64,000 bases of DNA from Cercis canadensis. Its lineage: Eukaryota > Streptophyta > Magnoliopsida > Fabales > Fabaceae. This document shows, in pieces, positions 40,875 to 52,479 of the stretch; position 1 is the first letter of the stretch; each line of letters opens with the position of its first letter. The DNA lies in the NCBI GenBank assembly GCA_003255065.1, contig QAOA01000612.1, positions 195,675 to 259,674 of the forward strand, written 5' to 3'. The notes under the pieces are model-generated. The model was not told the origin of the DNA and ran no database searches. It saw nothing but the letters and a program-made list of their open reading frames with translations. Both the position numbers and the translations under genes were made by a program.

Positions 40875-42718
40875 GACACGATCGAGGAGACTTGCACGAA
40901 GCAGATAAAGACTCAGTAAAGTCTTCACGTACTTGAATTATTTCTCTATTTGATTGATGAACCATTTTTTAACAACTACATGCCTTTTTTTTTCCCCAAA
41001 AATCGGATTAAGTTGCCCCACACAACGTCATGATATACTTTTCAATATTGCTTCTCCCAATGCCCATTAGGCCCACTTTTTCTGCTTACTACATAATAAG
41101 TTTTCTAATGGAAAGTTAGTATTGGTAAAGACGAGAGTGGTTAATTTTTAGCTTGAAGTGTACTCAAATCTGTTTGGGTGAGATCTCTCAACCTGAAAAT
41201 TTCAGAGCAATTTTAGAACTGATACCATATATTGTTTCTTCTTTACCAACTAACCTATATCAAAAGTAGTTGGATGGATGTGAAAGAAAAACTAATATGA
41301 AATAAAGTCAAAAATTGTTTTCATGCTCAAGAATCATCACTAATAGTAACAAAGGAAAAAGAGAGAGAAATTATTTCAGAGTTATCCCTATCCGTCAACA
41401 AAGACTATAAATGTTGCTTCCTTGCACAACTTTGTATTGTCACATTCTGGAAGAATTTCAAAAGCAGAACAGTGTTTAAAAATGCTTATCGATGAATTAT
41501 GCTCTGATTTTCCTGGGCCTGCTGTAATATTAGATTTGGATAAAAACGCCTATGATACGGAGGAGTCATACTGAAAAGAAGAGAGTCGTTAAATGGGATG
41601 GTAATTAACAATGAAACATCAAACATAATAGTGACTTCAAAGTTATAGATTGAAATTCTGTTATGTTCTTACATAATGTTACGTTATTTTCTTGTTCTGT
41701 TAAAATGCTGAATTCTGTTTTCTTTATGTTTGTGTCCTATGAAACTTTTAACAGACTTAAAATGGCTTTGTTATTGCCATTTGGTTGTTGGAGACTTGGA
41801 TGAATTTGCATAATATTTCAATGTGTATGTTATATATGATTTAGAGGCTGGATTTATGATTATTTTGTTATGTCATTAGCTTATTATTTTGAATTCTATC
41901 AGGTGACAAAAGTTGATCAACCAAATTAAACCAAACCGAATTTGATAGGCTCGGTTCAGTTCAGTTTAATTTTAAAAAAAAATCAATAAACCAAACCGAA
42001 TTTGGTCGGTTTGATCATTAGTTTGGGGTAAAAACCAAATCAAACAAAACCAATTACAACCCTAAGTAAAGGTGTAAAAACATAAAGTAGTCTTCTAAGT
42101 TCATGGGCTCACAATTAGACTACATGAAATGACTGAAACTGTCAATGTGCTTTTCTTTTATACATAAAACCCAGACCATGTAGCATCAGTTTTCTTTCAA
42201 ATATGAAGTTTATGTACATGAGTGTCATTAAAGTTAGCATAAAGAACTTTAATGTGATTTAGGGAAAAAAATGCACTTTAATGTGATTTGAAATTTGTTC
42301 CAAAAATTTTGAAGTTTTGGTCAAGTTAAGTAACTTTCTTATACAAAGATTTGTAACTTTTCAAAATAGATTTTATTGTACTTTTTAAAAATCTTACACT
42401 TTTGATTTTAAAAAAGTTACAAATCTTGTAAAAAGATCAAATTACTTGATTTTGCAAAAAATAATAAAGTAGACCATCATTTTACAAGATGTATCACAAA
42501 ACAACCCCTTTTGCTTGGTAAAACAGATCAAGAGAAAATCCTCCTAATCAATATTTGATTCCTTTTTGGGTTATTAAGGCATTTAAACGATAAGTCACCA
42601 ACCACTAAAACCGAAGAGAATGACATATTGACTTTATATTGACGTAGATCAATCCATTGAAAGAAGCCTTAAGATGAAACTAATTAATTTGGTTTTGGTT
42701 GTTGGGCCTCAATTCCAA
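40875..42718. other. Intergenic DNA upstream of the germin-like gene
   Basis: No gene is seen. At 41910-42056, repeated AAACCAAACCGAATTTG and its GGTTTGATC complement look like the core of a small MITE. I cannot set its ends. Confidence 0.45.
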
Positions 42719-42719
42719 G

Positions 42720-42959
42720 TATAAAAAGAGCATTCCCTCATATATTCTAGTTCCGTACACTCTCTAGCCTCTCTCTCTATCCCCGTGGCTCTACCTGAGA
42801 TCATATGTAGGAAACATTATAATGGCTCCAAGTAAAATATGTGAGCCAATTCAAGTGGGTTTCAAAAACTTCTTACATGCTTCTCGAAACCCCTCATTTT
42901 ATTGCCACCTACCTCCGTTGCTCACTAAAAAACCATACTCTCTTCTTGTTCTATTCTAA
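42720..42959 (+). other. Promoter-like sequence with a 45-codon frame
   Basis: TATAAAAAG at 42720 is followed by a CT-rich leader-like stretch. An ATG at 42822 opens MAPSKICEPIQVGF and ends at 42959. The arrangement resembles the 5' end of a plant gene, but the product is unknown and nothing continues it. It may be a remnant cut off by the CACTA-type insertion that begins at 43122. Confidence 0.25.
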
Positions 42960-43031
42960 CAACACCTTGATGGTATCAATCTAACAATTTTCAGTCACAT
43001 AATGGCGGCATTGGAACAAATTAATTTTTCA

Positions 43032-43101
43032 GATCATATTGACATTGTTGGTAGGTTTGTCAATGTCAAGAAACCTACCTACCATCAATGTCGATATGAT
43101 C
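43032..43101. repeat. Short hairpin-forming inverted repeat
   Basis: GATCATATTGACATTG at 43032 pairs with CAATGTCGATATGATC ending at 43101. GGTAGGTTT and AAACCTACC extend the stem. This gives a stem of roughly 27-30 bp with a short loop, 20 bp outside the CACTA-type left end. Confidence 0.7.
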
Positions 43102-43703
43102 CAAAAGATGAATTTGTCGTACACTATGAGAAAATATACATTTTCTCACTGATAAAATTTGTGAGAAAACACTCAAAATTATGTGACAAACAAATTTTTC
43201 ATAGACTTTCTCACGAATTTTGGGGCGCAAGAAAAACTCACATGACAAACCAAAGTTTTCACAGAATTCTGTTATGTGAGAAAAATTTTCACGGAATTTC
43301 TCACGGACTTATGAGAAATGTTGAAAAAGAATTTCTCATGGATTTTTGTTTGTGAGAAATTCCTCAAGTTTTTTTTTCTTGCTGATTTCTCATATAAATT
43401 CTAAAGAAATTACAAAAAGGGAAAATAAAAATTCAAAGAAAAGTTAACAAAGAATCATACATGATCCCATTTAAACAAACTTTACAGAGTTTAATCTTAG
43501 ACTTTATACATTTTACAATCCAAAAAAAATTAACTTAAGCAATGATTACTATAAGAAACTAACTCTAAATTAATAAAATTCCTCAATCGTAGAGTTAGAA
43601 CAAAACAAAAAAATCCCAACAAAATAAACAAATATAGAGACAATTTTTCAGCTATTATGCACTATAATTGATTTTTCTTAGGATCTGGTACAAAGTTAAC
43701 AGA

Positions 43704-43769
43704 ATTGCCTTTAGCATAGGTTGCAATAATATGCTCCTGGTGCCTTTTCCCTAGCTTCTCAATTGCCTT
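43704..43769 (-). pseudogene. Glutamine-synthetase-like exon fragment
   Basis: Read on the minus strand, 22 codons give KAIEKLGKRHQEHIIATY followed by AKGN. From memory of plant cytosolic glutamine synthetases, the segment beginning KAIEKLGKRHKEHIAAY, just before the ERRLTG motif, agrees at most positions. A partial second copy (KLGKRHQ) lies immediately upstream, showing a small internal duplication. The frame then runs into unrelated residues. This is a short non-functional piece inside the CACTA-type element, not a gene. Confidence 0.45.
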
Positions 43770-44018
43770 GTTGGTGCCTTTTTCCTAGTTTCTCCTTGGG
43801 AAAGTGTCCACTCAAGACTACATTTGAGCAACTGAGAATGGTCCACCAAAGCATAATTCAAGTAAGGACAAACAATTCAAAGCTAATCACACATTGAATA
43901 CTTAATTAACAATAACCCTTCTAGTAAAAATGGGGTATTACAATAAGTTCCATAATTTAAAACTGTTAAATAGTAAGATGAAAAAAGCAATTTACATATC
44001 AGCAATTGAAGTAGAATA

Positions 44019-44529
44019 AATGAAAAAAGAAATAAGTCTCACATGCTCTTTGTTTCCAGCAATCACAAATAAATGCCCTAACAAAATTTATCCAATTTTT
44101 TTTTTTTTTTAACAACTCCAATTCATGCTTAGTAATTCAAATGTATGAGAATCAACAAATGTTCCATTGAAACAACTCAAAACTCAATCCATAATCACAT
44201 TAACAACATTCCACCAACAACATATCCTAAAACTACAATCAAATTCATGCAAAAACACAAACAAATTCACATTTANAATGAAAAAAGAATCAAGTCTCAC
44301 ATGCTCTTTGTTTCCAGCAATCACAAATAAATGCCCTAACAAAATTTATCCAATTTTTTTTTTTAACAACTCCAATTCATGCTTAGTAATTCAAATGTAT
44401 GAGAATCAACAAATGTTCCATTGAAACAACTCAAAACTCAATCCATAATCACATTAACAACATTCCACCAACAACATATCCTAAAACTACAATCAAATTC
44501 ATGCAAAAACACAAACAAATTCACATTTA
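44019..44529. repeat. About 255-bp direct duplication around the N at 44276
   Basis: 44019-44275 and 44277-44529 are nearly identical apart from poly-T length and a few bases, with only N between them. This is a likely unmerged contig overlap. The paired short open frames here are by-products. Confidence 0.9.
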
Positions 44530-44942
44530 AATACACTCAAACAAATGAACATGTAAATACACTCAATCAAAATACTGCAAGTTTTCATGAACCTAATGTT
44601 AGACTACAGACAGTTCACTACAGTTATTCTTGTGCCTAAATAATTCATAATTAGTCCTTTTGGAGAGAACTATACATTTAGAAAGGAAAGTAATGGTCTC
44701 GTATATCTTAATTGAGCAAAATAAATTACATAAATGATATAATCTTATAAATCGAAAATAAAATGGGAAGAACTTACAGTACACATACATCAAAAAGGTT
44801 TCATAGAGCTTGAAATGCATAAGATAATATAATTAAGAACATACAACTGAGCATACTTTCTAAACTAGCATTATGGAATATATATATAAAGGCCAAAAAA
44901 GCCAAGGACACTGTAAGCAGTAACAACTATATACACATTACC

Positions 44943-45023
44943 AGATAATGCCAAACCAGGGAAGTCTTTAAAGTTTGGCTTAATGATTGTGCAGCCTCTG
45001 TATTCATCATGCTCATATTTGTC
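44943..45023 (-). pseudogene. Unidentified conserved-looking exon fragment
   Basis: On the minus strand 27 codons read DKYEHDEYRGCTIIKPNF and continue KDFPGLALS, then meet GGTAATG, which could be a donor. A stop sits directly before the first Asp. The composition looks like genuine protein, unlike nearby random frames. Another frame at 45311-45105 (-) with SLDLSLNSRLVVSG has the same quality. I do not recognise either, and both may be captured host exons. Confidence 0.3.
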
Positions 45024-45429
45024 TTAGATGAATAACTGCATATACACACCAGAAATTTAGAGCTTTTTCTTTTAAATGAGTGAACTCTCTGTGGTATGAT
45101 AATTTCATTTTTCAATGCCAGCAACCATTGCCAGTAAATTCTGGTTCACCATACAATCTGTGGTATGCTTATAGAGCAGCAGCAGAGTAGGTTCCATTCT
45201 GCCGTTGCTGTCATTCTGAGTCATCTCTGTGTATGATTTTAATTGATGTCTGTTAGATCCACTAACAACCAGTCGGCTATTAAGGCTTAGATCTAGAGAG
45301 AACCCTTCCAATTTGATTATATAATGTTGATTGGAAATTATTTTTTTTTGGTAGGCATGGTGCTCAGTCCCCCTTCTCTCTCTTGCTAATGTTATTTTTT
45401 GAAACTGTTAATGTGATAAAACAGAGCGA

Positions 45430-46330
45430 AAGTGCACGCTATCGTCTTACAAGTAATATAATAAAAGTGAGTTATCGTTTTCATGAGGATTAAAACTATT
45501 AATTACCAAAATTGATCAATTGATTAAGGAGAAATTGCAAGAATAAACTTAAATAAACTGAAAGTAAGCAAAAACAGATAAAAATCAAGAATTAAAATAG
45601 AGAGAAAGCCTAGAGTTTCTAATTTCACCATAACTACTCATAGTTTTCATTCCTTATTTCCTTAATTNCACCATAACTAATCATAGTTTTCATTCCTTAT
45701 TTCCTTAATTTAGATTTATCTTTCTAACTGCTAGCCAAGATTCCCTAATTTATTTATTAGCATTTCTCAAGGTCTAATGAAAATATTCCCAAGTTATGAA
45801 CCTACTATATTTTTATATGAATTTTGAAAAACCAGAAAATTCATTCAATTCTATAGATCTCTTTAATTGACTATACAGACCATAGAGGTATATCCATATC
45901 CTACATGCAACCTATAGTATTTATCCTAATGAACTAAACACAAAAATCTCTTTATAGTCTCATTGTGATTAACCTATCAACTAATTGGTGATTAGACAAT
46001 TAGAAGCATGAAGAACATAGATAAATACTCAAGTAGAAAATCATAAATTAATTCTAAAAGAAATTACAACCATTCATAATTATGCTACATCGTAGCCTTA
46101 GAAAGAAAATTAGTACATGACTGTAAAATAAAATATAATTGAAGAAATTCTAGACATAGATGAAAATGAAAAGAGAATAAAAACTCAGTGTAGAAGCTAA
46201 GATTAGCTGCTGTCAATCCTTTCTCCCAGCTTCGTCTTGCCTTTTCTCTACTCTTAAAAAGTCCAAGCGTCCTTTCCAAAATCCTAAGAGTCCTATTTAT
46301 ATTTTATTTACAAGAGTCCTAATCAATCTA
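45430..46330 (-). mobile_element. Inverted gypsy-like LTR, second copy of the 10.9-11.9 kb family
   Basis: Read on the minus strand it contains TATAAATAGGACTCTT, then a leader-like region aligned with 11340-11560 (shared GGATATACC-type and CTATGGT segments). It ends with ACGATAGCGTGCACTTTCG, matching ACGATACGTGCACTTGCG at about 11805. The copy is diverged and sits inside the CACTA-type element. The single N at 45668 with a 42-bp duplication lies within it. Confidence 0.6.
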
Positions 46331-46899
46331 GGAAAATAAGCTACCGCCTAATTATATGAAAAGCCTAGTGTTGTGGCTTTTGAATAGTTCTCATGTGCTG
46401 CATAGTTTTCTCCGTAAGAAAATCCAGAAATTTCTCACAATCACTTTCTGTCCATGAGAAATCTCTTTTGTCACGACTGTTTTTCTCTTGTCTTCATGTC
46501 TATGAGAAATATGTTTCTCGTAGAATTTGGGCATTTTCTCACTGATTTTATTTGTGAGAAAATCTATATTTTCTTGTACAGCTTGAGCAAGTAATTCTTT
46601 CGATAAAATTACTTCATGATATTACAAAATTTTATACTTTTTCTCCTCTTTTTAGTTGGAATGTTGGATAAATCAAAAGATTGTACAGAATCAAGAAATT
46701 TCCACCATTAATTTTTAGCTAAGGAGAACAAGAAATGCATTGGTAGTCTGCTTGCCCACAGAGAAAAGCATTGGTAGTCATTATTATTCACAATTATTAC
46801 ACTCTTTATTTTCTTATTAAATTATAATAGCTCCTCCAACTATGAACAACTCAGAATCTATCTTTATTATCCTTTTAAGATTTTAAATAATATAAATTG

Positions 46900-47846
46900 A
46901 GTTATCTGCCACTATGTGTTGGAGTCACTCTCAAGAGACTCAAGAGTCAAGACTCTTCATCTTCTCTCCATTGTTCAAGTTTCTTCGTCTTCTCAAAATC
47001 TCTAAACATATGCAGTCTACACTCTGCACATTTTGAAGTTCTGAACCAAAGAAAAAGTTAATAGAGATGATGAAAGTCTTGCTCTATTTCATGATGAAGG
47101 TTAAGAATCCAGTTTGGTTCGTTGATTGTAGAGTACCGGTTTGCGTACTTACGAACTGGGATGCAAATGCACCACAAACTGGGACGCACGTCCTAGTTCA
47201 CAATTCAAGGTAATAGAGAAAACCTTATCTAGGGTTTCGGCTAGGGTTTCCAAACCCACTAGGACTATTATACTAGACATACTAGTGTAATAGAATTACG
47301 ATTGTTACACTAGATTTAATTCATTATTTATCGAGGTTTATTCTTTAGTTATCCTTTATTTTAGTTGAACTCNAGTTATCTGCCACTATGTGTTGGAGTC
47401 ACTCTCAAGAGACTCAAGAGTCAAGACTCTTCATCTTCTCTCCATTGTTCAAGTTTCTTTGTCTTCTCAAAATCTCTAAACATATGCAGTCTACACTCTG
47501 CACATTTTGAAGTTCTGAACCAAAGAAAAAGTTAATAGAGATGATGAAAGTGTTGCTCTATTTCATGATGAAGGTTAAGAATCCAGTTTGGTTCGTTGAT
47601 TGTAGAGTACCGGTTTGCGTACCTACGAACTGGGATGCAAATGCACCACAAACTGGGACGCACGTCCTAGTTCGCAATTCAAGGTAATAGAGAAAACCTT
47701 ATCTAGGGTTTCGGCTAGGGTTTCCAAACCCACTAGGACTATTATACTAGACATACTAGTGTAATAGAATTACGATTGTTACACTAGATTTAATTCATTA
47801 TTTATCGAGGTTTATTCTTTAGTTATCCTTTATTTTAGTTGAACTC
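46900..47846. repeat. 473-bp near-perfect duplication around the N at 47373
   Basis: 46900-47372 and 47374-47846 are both 473 bp and differ at only a few positions, with a single N between. The segment covers most of the copia 5' LTR, so the LTR appears twice. An unmerged contig overlap is the simplest reading. Confidence 0.9.
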
Positions 47847-49617
47847 TTTTGTAATCTTATAAATACAGTTACACACATCAATACAATTACACTTTTTTTT
47901 TCTATCTCTTTATTTTTCTCTATATGGTAACAAAGCTTATCACTTAACAATACCTTTTTTCTCTCCCAACGCCTCTCTCATGGCTAGTGATTCGAACTCT
48001 TCTACCTCAATTCCCACCATCACTTCCACCTACAACCAACCCGCTTCACTCCTCATTTCCATCACCTCCACCCATGTTCCCATTAAACTTAACAACACAA
48101 ACTACTCCTTTTGGCATACCTTAGTCAATGCTCTCTTTCAAGGTCATGTCTTAATGACCTTCTTAGATGGCTCACACCCCTGTCCCTCTCCCACTATCAC
48201 TGCCAACGGTTCCACGTTGCCTAATCTGGCCTTCACCCTATGGATCTGTCAAGATCAAATCCTTCTTCATGCTATCACCTCCTCTCTTGAGCCTGATGTT
48301 CTCATTATTCTTGGGAAGCCTTCCAATGCCCAAGAAGCTTGGGAGCACCTCAAAACCATATTTGCTAGCAAGTCTAGATCTAGGCTTATGTCTCTCAAAG
48401 CCAAACTTGCCACCATCACTCATGGCTTACTTTCTGTAAGCACATATTTGTAGCAGATCAAAAACCTTTATGATGAAATTGCCATAATTTCTTACCCTGT
48501 TGATGATCTTGACCTAGTCATCTATGCCCTCAATGGCCTTGGTTCTGATTTTAATGCCATCTCTGGCCCTGTTAGAACTTGAGAAACTCTCATCACCTTC
48601 ATAGAACTCAAGGAACAACTAGTGGACTTTGAACAATATACCATCAAATCAGAGTCCCCAGATCTCACCCCACCACTCATAACCAATGTTTCTACCAAAT
48701 CTCAACCTTCCCCCAATAGGAAACGTTCTTCTTCCTCCAACCCCAGCACAAAACCCCTCCTACCAACACCTAGCTCTCCCTCTCAAATTACTTGTCAACT
48801 ATGCAATAAACTTGGCCATCTTGCCTCATGTTGTTACAAATTTTTTTCCCACTTAAACAAAAAAAAAAAAAAAAAAACCTGAAGCCAACTACACCACCAT
48901 GCAACTACCCCTCAACCCTCAAACTTGGCTCCTTGATACTGGGGTCTCACATCATGTCACCAATAATGCATCCACTCTTCATTCGAAACAAGAGTACCAT
49001 GACAATGACACAATGATGGTTGGCAATGACACAAGTTTGTCTGTCTCTCATCTTGGTTCTTCTACCTTATACTCCCCAACCACTTCCTTTCAATTACATG
49101 ATGTTCATTGTGTCCCAGAAATGAAAAACAATCTCCTTTCTGTTTCTCAACTTTGCCAATCCAATAATGTTTCTATTGAATTTTCACCTAATTCTTTTTT
49201 CTGTAAGGGATTTGACTATGGGGGCGCATCTTCTCTGCAACCCAGTAATGGTTTTGTCTACCAACTTCCTGTCATGGCCACTTGACCTTCCTCCTCTCCA
49301 CATGCTCACCAAGTCCAACGCCTCCACCCTCCATCCCTTTGGCATCATTGGTTAGGTCATCCTCAAAATAAGACTCTCCATCATATATCTGCCCATCATC
49401 AACTTCCAATAAAGCATGACATCAAGGACTGTCCATCCTGCTCATGCCACAAGAGTCACTATCTACCTTTTTCTACATCTAGTCTCAGGTCTACTAAGCC
49501 ACTTGAAAACGTTTTTGCAGATGTTTGGGGTCATTCTCCACATGTTTCCATTGATGGTTTCTAGTATTATGTAGTCTTTATAGACCATTACACTAGATAA
49601 TATTACTGGTTCAATAT
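47391..49617 (+). mobile_element. Truncated Ty1/copia retrotransposon (element 1)
   Basis: A 5' LTR (about 47391-47924, starting TGTTGGAGTC) is followed by TGGTAACAAAGCT, a diverged copy of the initiator-Met tRNA primer-binding site, at 47925-47937. Gag, protease and the first part of integrase follow. The element breaks off at about 49617 without reverse transcriptase, RNase H or a 3' LTR. Confidence 0.8.
47980..49617 (+). pseudogene. Copia gag-protease-integrase fragment with stops and a frameshift
   Basis: Gag starts at the ATG at 47980 and has a zinc knuckle CQLCNKLGHLASCCYK near 48800. Stops interrupt it at 48451 (TAG) and 48580 (TGA). The reading shifts at an 18-19-base poly-A run (about 48860-48878). 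The protease frame then resumes with WLLDTGVSHHVT (catalytic DTG) near 48925. The GAG-pre-integrase region has HWLGHPQNK and CPSCSCHKSHYLPF, and the integrase start has ADVWGHSP. Further stops at 49283 (TGA) and 49562 (TAG) and the truncation make it inactive. The leading Ser/Thr-rich residues are typical of this copia lineage. Confidence 0.85.
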
Positions 49618-52479
49618 TGGTTTTTTTTTCTTCATTCTTTATCACACACTGACACAAACTTCTTATTTGTTAATAACAATATGAAGGAAGAATAAATGAA
49701 ATATTACAGGGACTACTTGGAGATCTTGATGTAGCCAACATGAGAGGGATTATCCACTTTCACCAAAGTACCAAGCTCAGGAACCAGCAAGCACTATGAT
49801 GACTCTTCCTTAAAGAAAAACCCCAGGGCCTTCAGACTTCTCAGTGTTCTCATCCATTAAAAGGTTATTATGTGCTTACTGCTTAGGCAATTGAAAATAT
49901 TTTCTTGGTACTTTCTGCAGGCTGTGAAAAATTATGAGACATTAGACAAATGTGAAATTAAATATACTAAGCAAGCAACGTTATATTTGTGGCAACACAA
50001 TAACTGAAGCAAATATCCAGTTCTTTGTCACTCCTATCACATATGATAGGTATAAATATATATATTTATGGCTTCTGATGTCATGCACTCTTCTGCTTCC
50101 CATTTTGAGATTAATACTTTAATTGAGTTACCGATTCCAATTATTTGGGCAATTATCCTTTGCTGTATTTATAGGTTTATGCAGTGCACTTCAAGTGCAA
50201 CAAGAAACTACTCCGAGAATACCCAAATCTCTTTAATTATACTAAAGACATCTTCCAAATTCCTGGTATTAGTAGCACAGTAAGTGTTTGTCCAACTGTA
50301 AGAGATTTATGAGAAATTTTCTGTATCTTTGAGTGATTGGTTTACTTGAGATGAAGTATCGCAGAAATAACCATGCTATGAGGAAGTGAGATGAATGTAG
50401 ATTGTAAAGTTGATAATTCAGGCTCATCATAATGCTAACATGAATATTTCAGGTTATAATGCAACACATACTTGAATGCGTCGAGGAAGTGTATCAAACA
50501 TTTGTTGAAATTGATCAATAATGACACTTTCACTTTTAGAAAAAATTATGAGGTCCATTGATAATACAAATTGTATTAAACCTTTGACAATCATTATCAA
50601 CCAAAGGACAACCAGAATGAAGAAGATTTTCAATCCATAGCAATGGATGACAAGGGAGATTAAAATTGTTCTATTACGGTTGAGAACCACACGCACGTTT
50701 GAGGACTGAGGAATAATGTTCTTCTCTGCTGAATTTCAAGACAAATATTTATACCTTCTGGTTTCAACTTTTGAGAAGTCTAACCTCATTAAGAACTAGG
50801 TTCATTTAGATTGGTAGTAGCTTGAATTCTTCAAATTCTAATTAACCTGCAGTTTTCATTGCAATAGTCAATTATTTCACATGTCTTATATAAGTCAATA
50901 CAACCAGTGTGTATAGTATGATGCAGAAGGTGAGGAAGAAATGGGCATTGTTTTCCACCAGATTAAAGATGGGAAAAGGCAGACTAATTACATATTTAAG
51001 CAAACTAAATAGCCCATGTATGATAATTGAAATATTCAATTTGATTGGTAGGAAAAAAAAATCAAAACTTTAAAATTCTACACATCAATTTAATTTCAAA
51101 TACTATTACATTTAATAGCCTAGATTTAATTAAATCTCCATTTTTTTTTATTTAATCATGATCATCAATTTGGGCTGAAACCTTATATTCATATTAAGCC
51201 TAGAAAAAAGCTATATTGTCTGAGTGTTTATTGCCAAACATGTGACTAGGTAATTAAACTTGAAGAGTGTTAAAATTTGTAATTCCAAGCCAAACAAAGA
51301 AAAAAAAAAGATTTTACACATTGCTAGGATCATCATTTTGCCATGTAATTAGGGCATAGGGCCCATCTATACAGAATTAATCTTGAAAAATATAACTAAC
51401 AATGTTATATTAGCCTATATTTTTCTATATTACACATATCAATTGGGTTCAATCCTCTCTATGTAGCCTATAATCATTTCAGATAAGTTAGCCGTGGACA
51501 TTCATAATAAGAACAGATTGGGCTCAAATTATCTCTATACTTATTTTATACCTAAAATCCAAAGCTTAGTATATATTTAGCCGCACAAGCGGCGGAGCAT
51601 TCTAGGCATTTAACCTAATGAGATATTATAGTCCTATAAATAAGATTTTTCTAGATTATGATACCTCTGCCTCAATTTTCCCCCTCACAATTTTCTTTGC
51701 ACTAGTCAAGAGAAGCAACAAATGCTCTCAACAAAGAAGAAGAAGAAGAAGAAAGAGATAGTAATACAAAAAGGATCAGACATGATCAGCGACATGGGAT
51801 CAAATTTTGCATGCCATGATCTATTTTCTTCCTGTAGAAGAAGCTGTAAGGTAACTTTTTTTTCTTTTTCAAAATCGTAACAACAAATTAATTAACTGGC
51901 CTTCCTTTTAGAGATTTCACCAGGTTGATTGTTCGAATGAGAAATTGATACGAGATCCTGGCGAAAAATGTATATAGGTGGGTACTCTAGTGATCCAGGA
52001 AGAACTCCAACTTTACACCTAGGACCTGTTCATGTTAATATTCAATTTAGCTGACCAATTTCATACTTGAAATCTCATTTACATTTAAGAGTTGTCAAAA
52101 ACTAAGAACCTAAATTTGTAGAAAATTCATCTAATAGATGAAACGAAACCCCTCAATTGATCGTAGAAGACATTAGGATCTATTTCTAACAAATTGGAGG
52201 CCATGATTAAGGTATTTTTTCTTTAGGTTAGGGAGCCCCTTTAGTCCGAAATTTAGATGATGAAATTGAGAATATCTAGTTCAATTATATATAATAAAAA
52301 AAAATACTGGGTTTTAGTGTCATTTTATCATCACAATTCTTTTTGTGAGTTGATGCTTTTGAGTTGGATCATAAATATACTTTACTCCTCAGATTGAAAA
52401 AATTGTGTTTTCTTTGAACTTTTGACCATAGCTATGCTTCCTTTATTTTATTATCCACGTGAATATCCACATGAAATAG
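49618..52479. other. Intergenic DNA, possible 5' exons of the Tudor-like gene
   Basis: Nothing is firmly coding. A minus-strand stretch near 49717-49775 reads ELGTLVKVDNPSHVGYIKIS and could be an exon relic. An ATG at 51781 opens MISDMGSNFACHDLFSSC up to a GTAACT donor, and might join VDCSNEKLIRDPGEKC at about 51924, but a stop follows. Confidence 0.4.

Larger units (their letters stand above)
43122..46581. mobile_element. Non-autonomous CACTA-type element carrying gene fragments
   Basis: The left end is CACTATGAGAAAATATA. The right end reads inward as CTGTACAAGAAAATATA, followed on both sides by ATTTTCTCAC. Subterminal blocks (43122-43400 and 46400-46581) share the TCTCACGGA / GTGAGAAA motif family with the 21.8-28.4 kb element, so that family could have mobilised it. 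The interior encodes no transposase. It carries short exon-like protein fragments and an inverted LTR insertion. I could not confirm a 3-bp target duplication. Gaps at 44276 and 45668 inflate its length. Confidence 0.65.

Noticed and set aside
43122..43400. Regularly spaced GTGAGAAA / TTTCTCAC motifs that could be mistaken for a CRISPR-like array
   Set aside because: Spacing and orientation vary, there are no uniform spacers, and the blocks sit at CACTA-type ends in a plant genome.
44145..44639. Tandem small open frames with the same peptide, suggesting a duplicated gene
   Set aside because: They result from the 255-bp duplication around the N at 44276 and have no recognisable motif.
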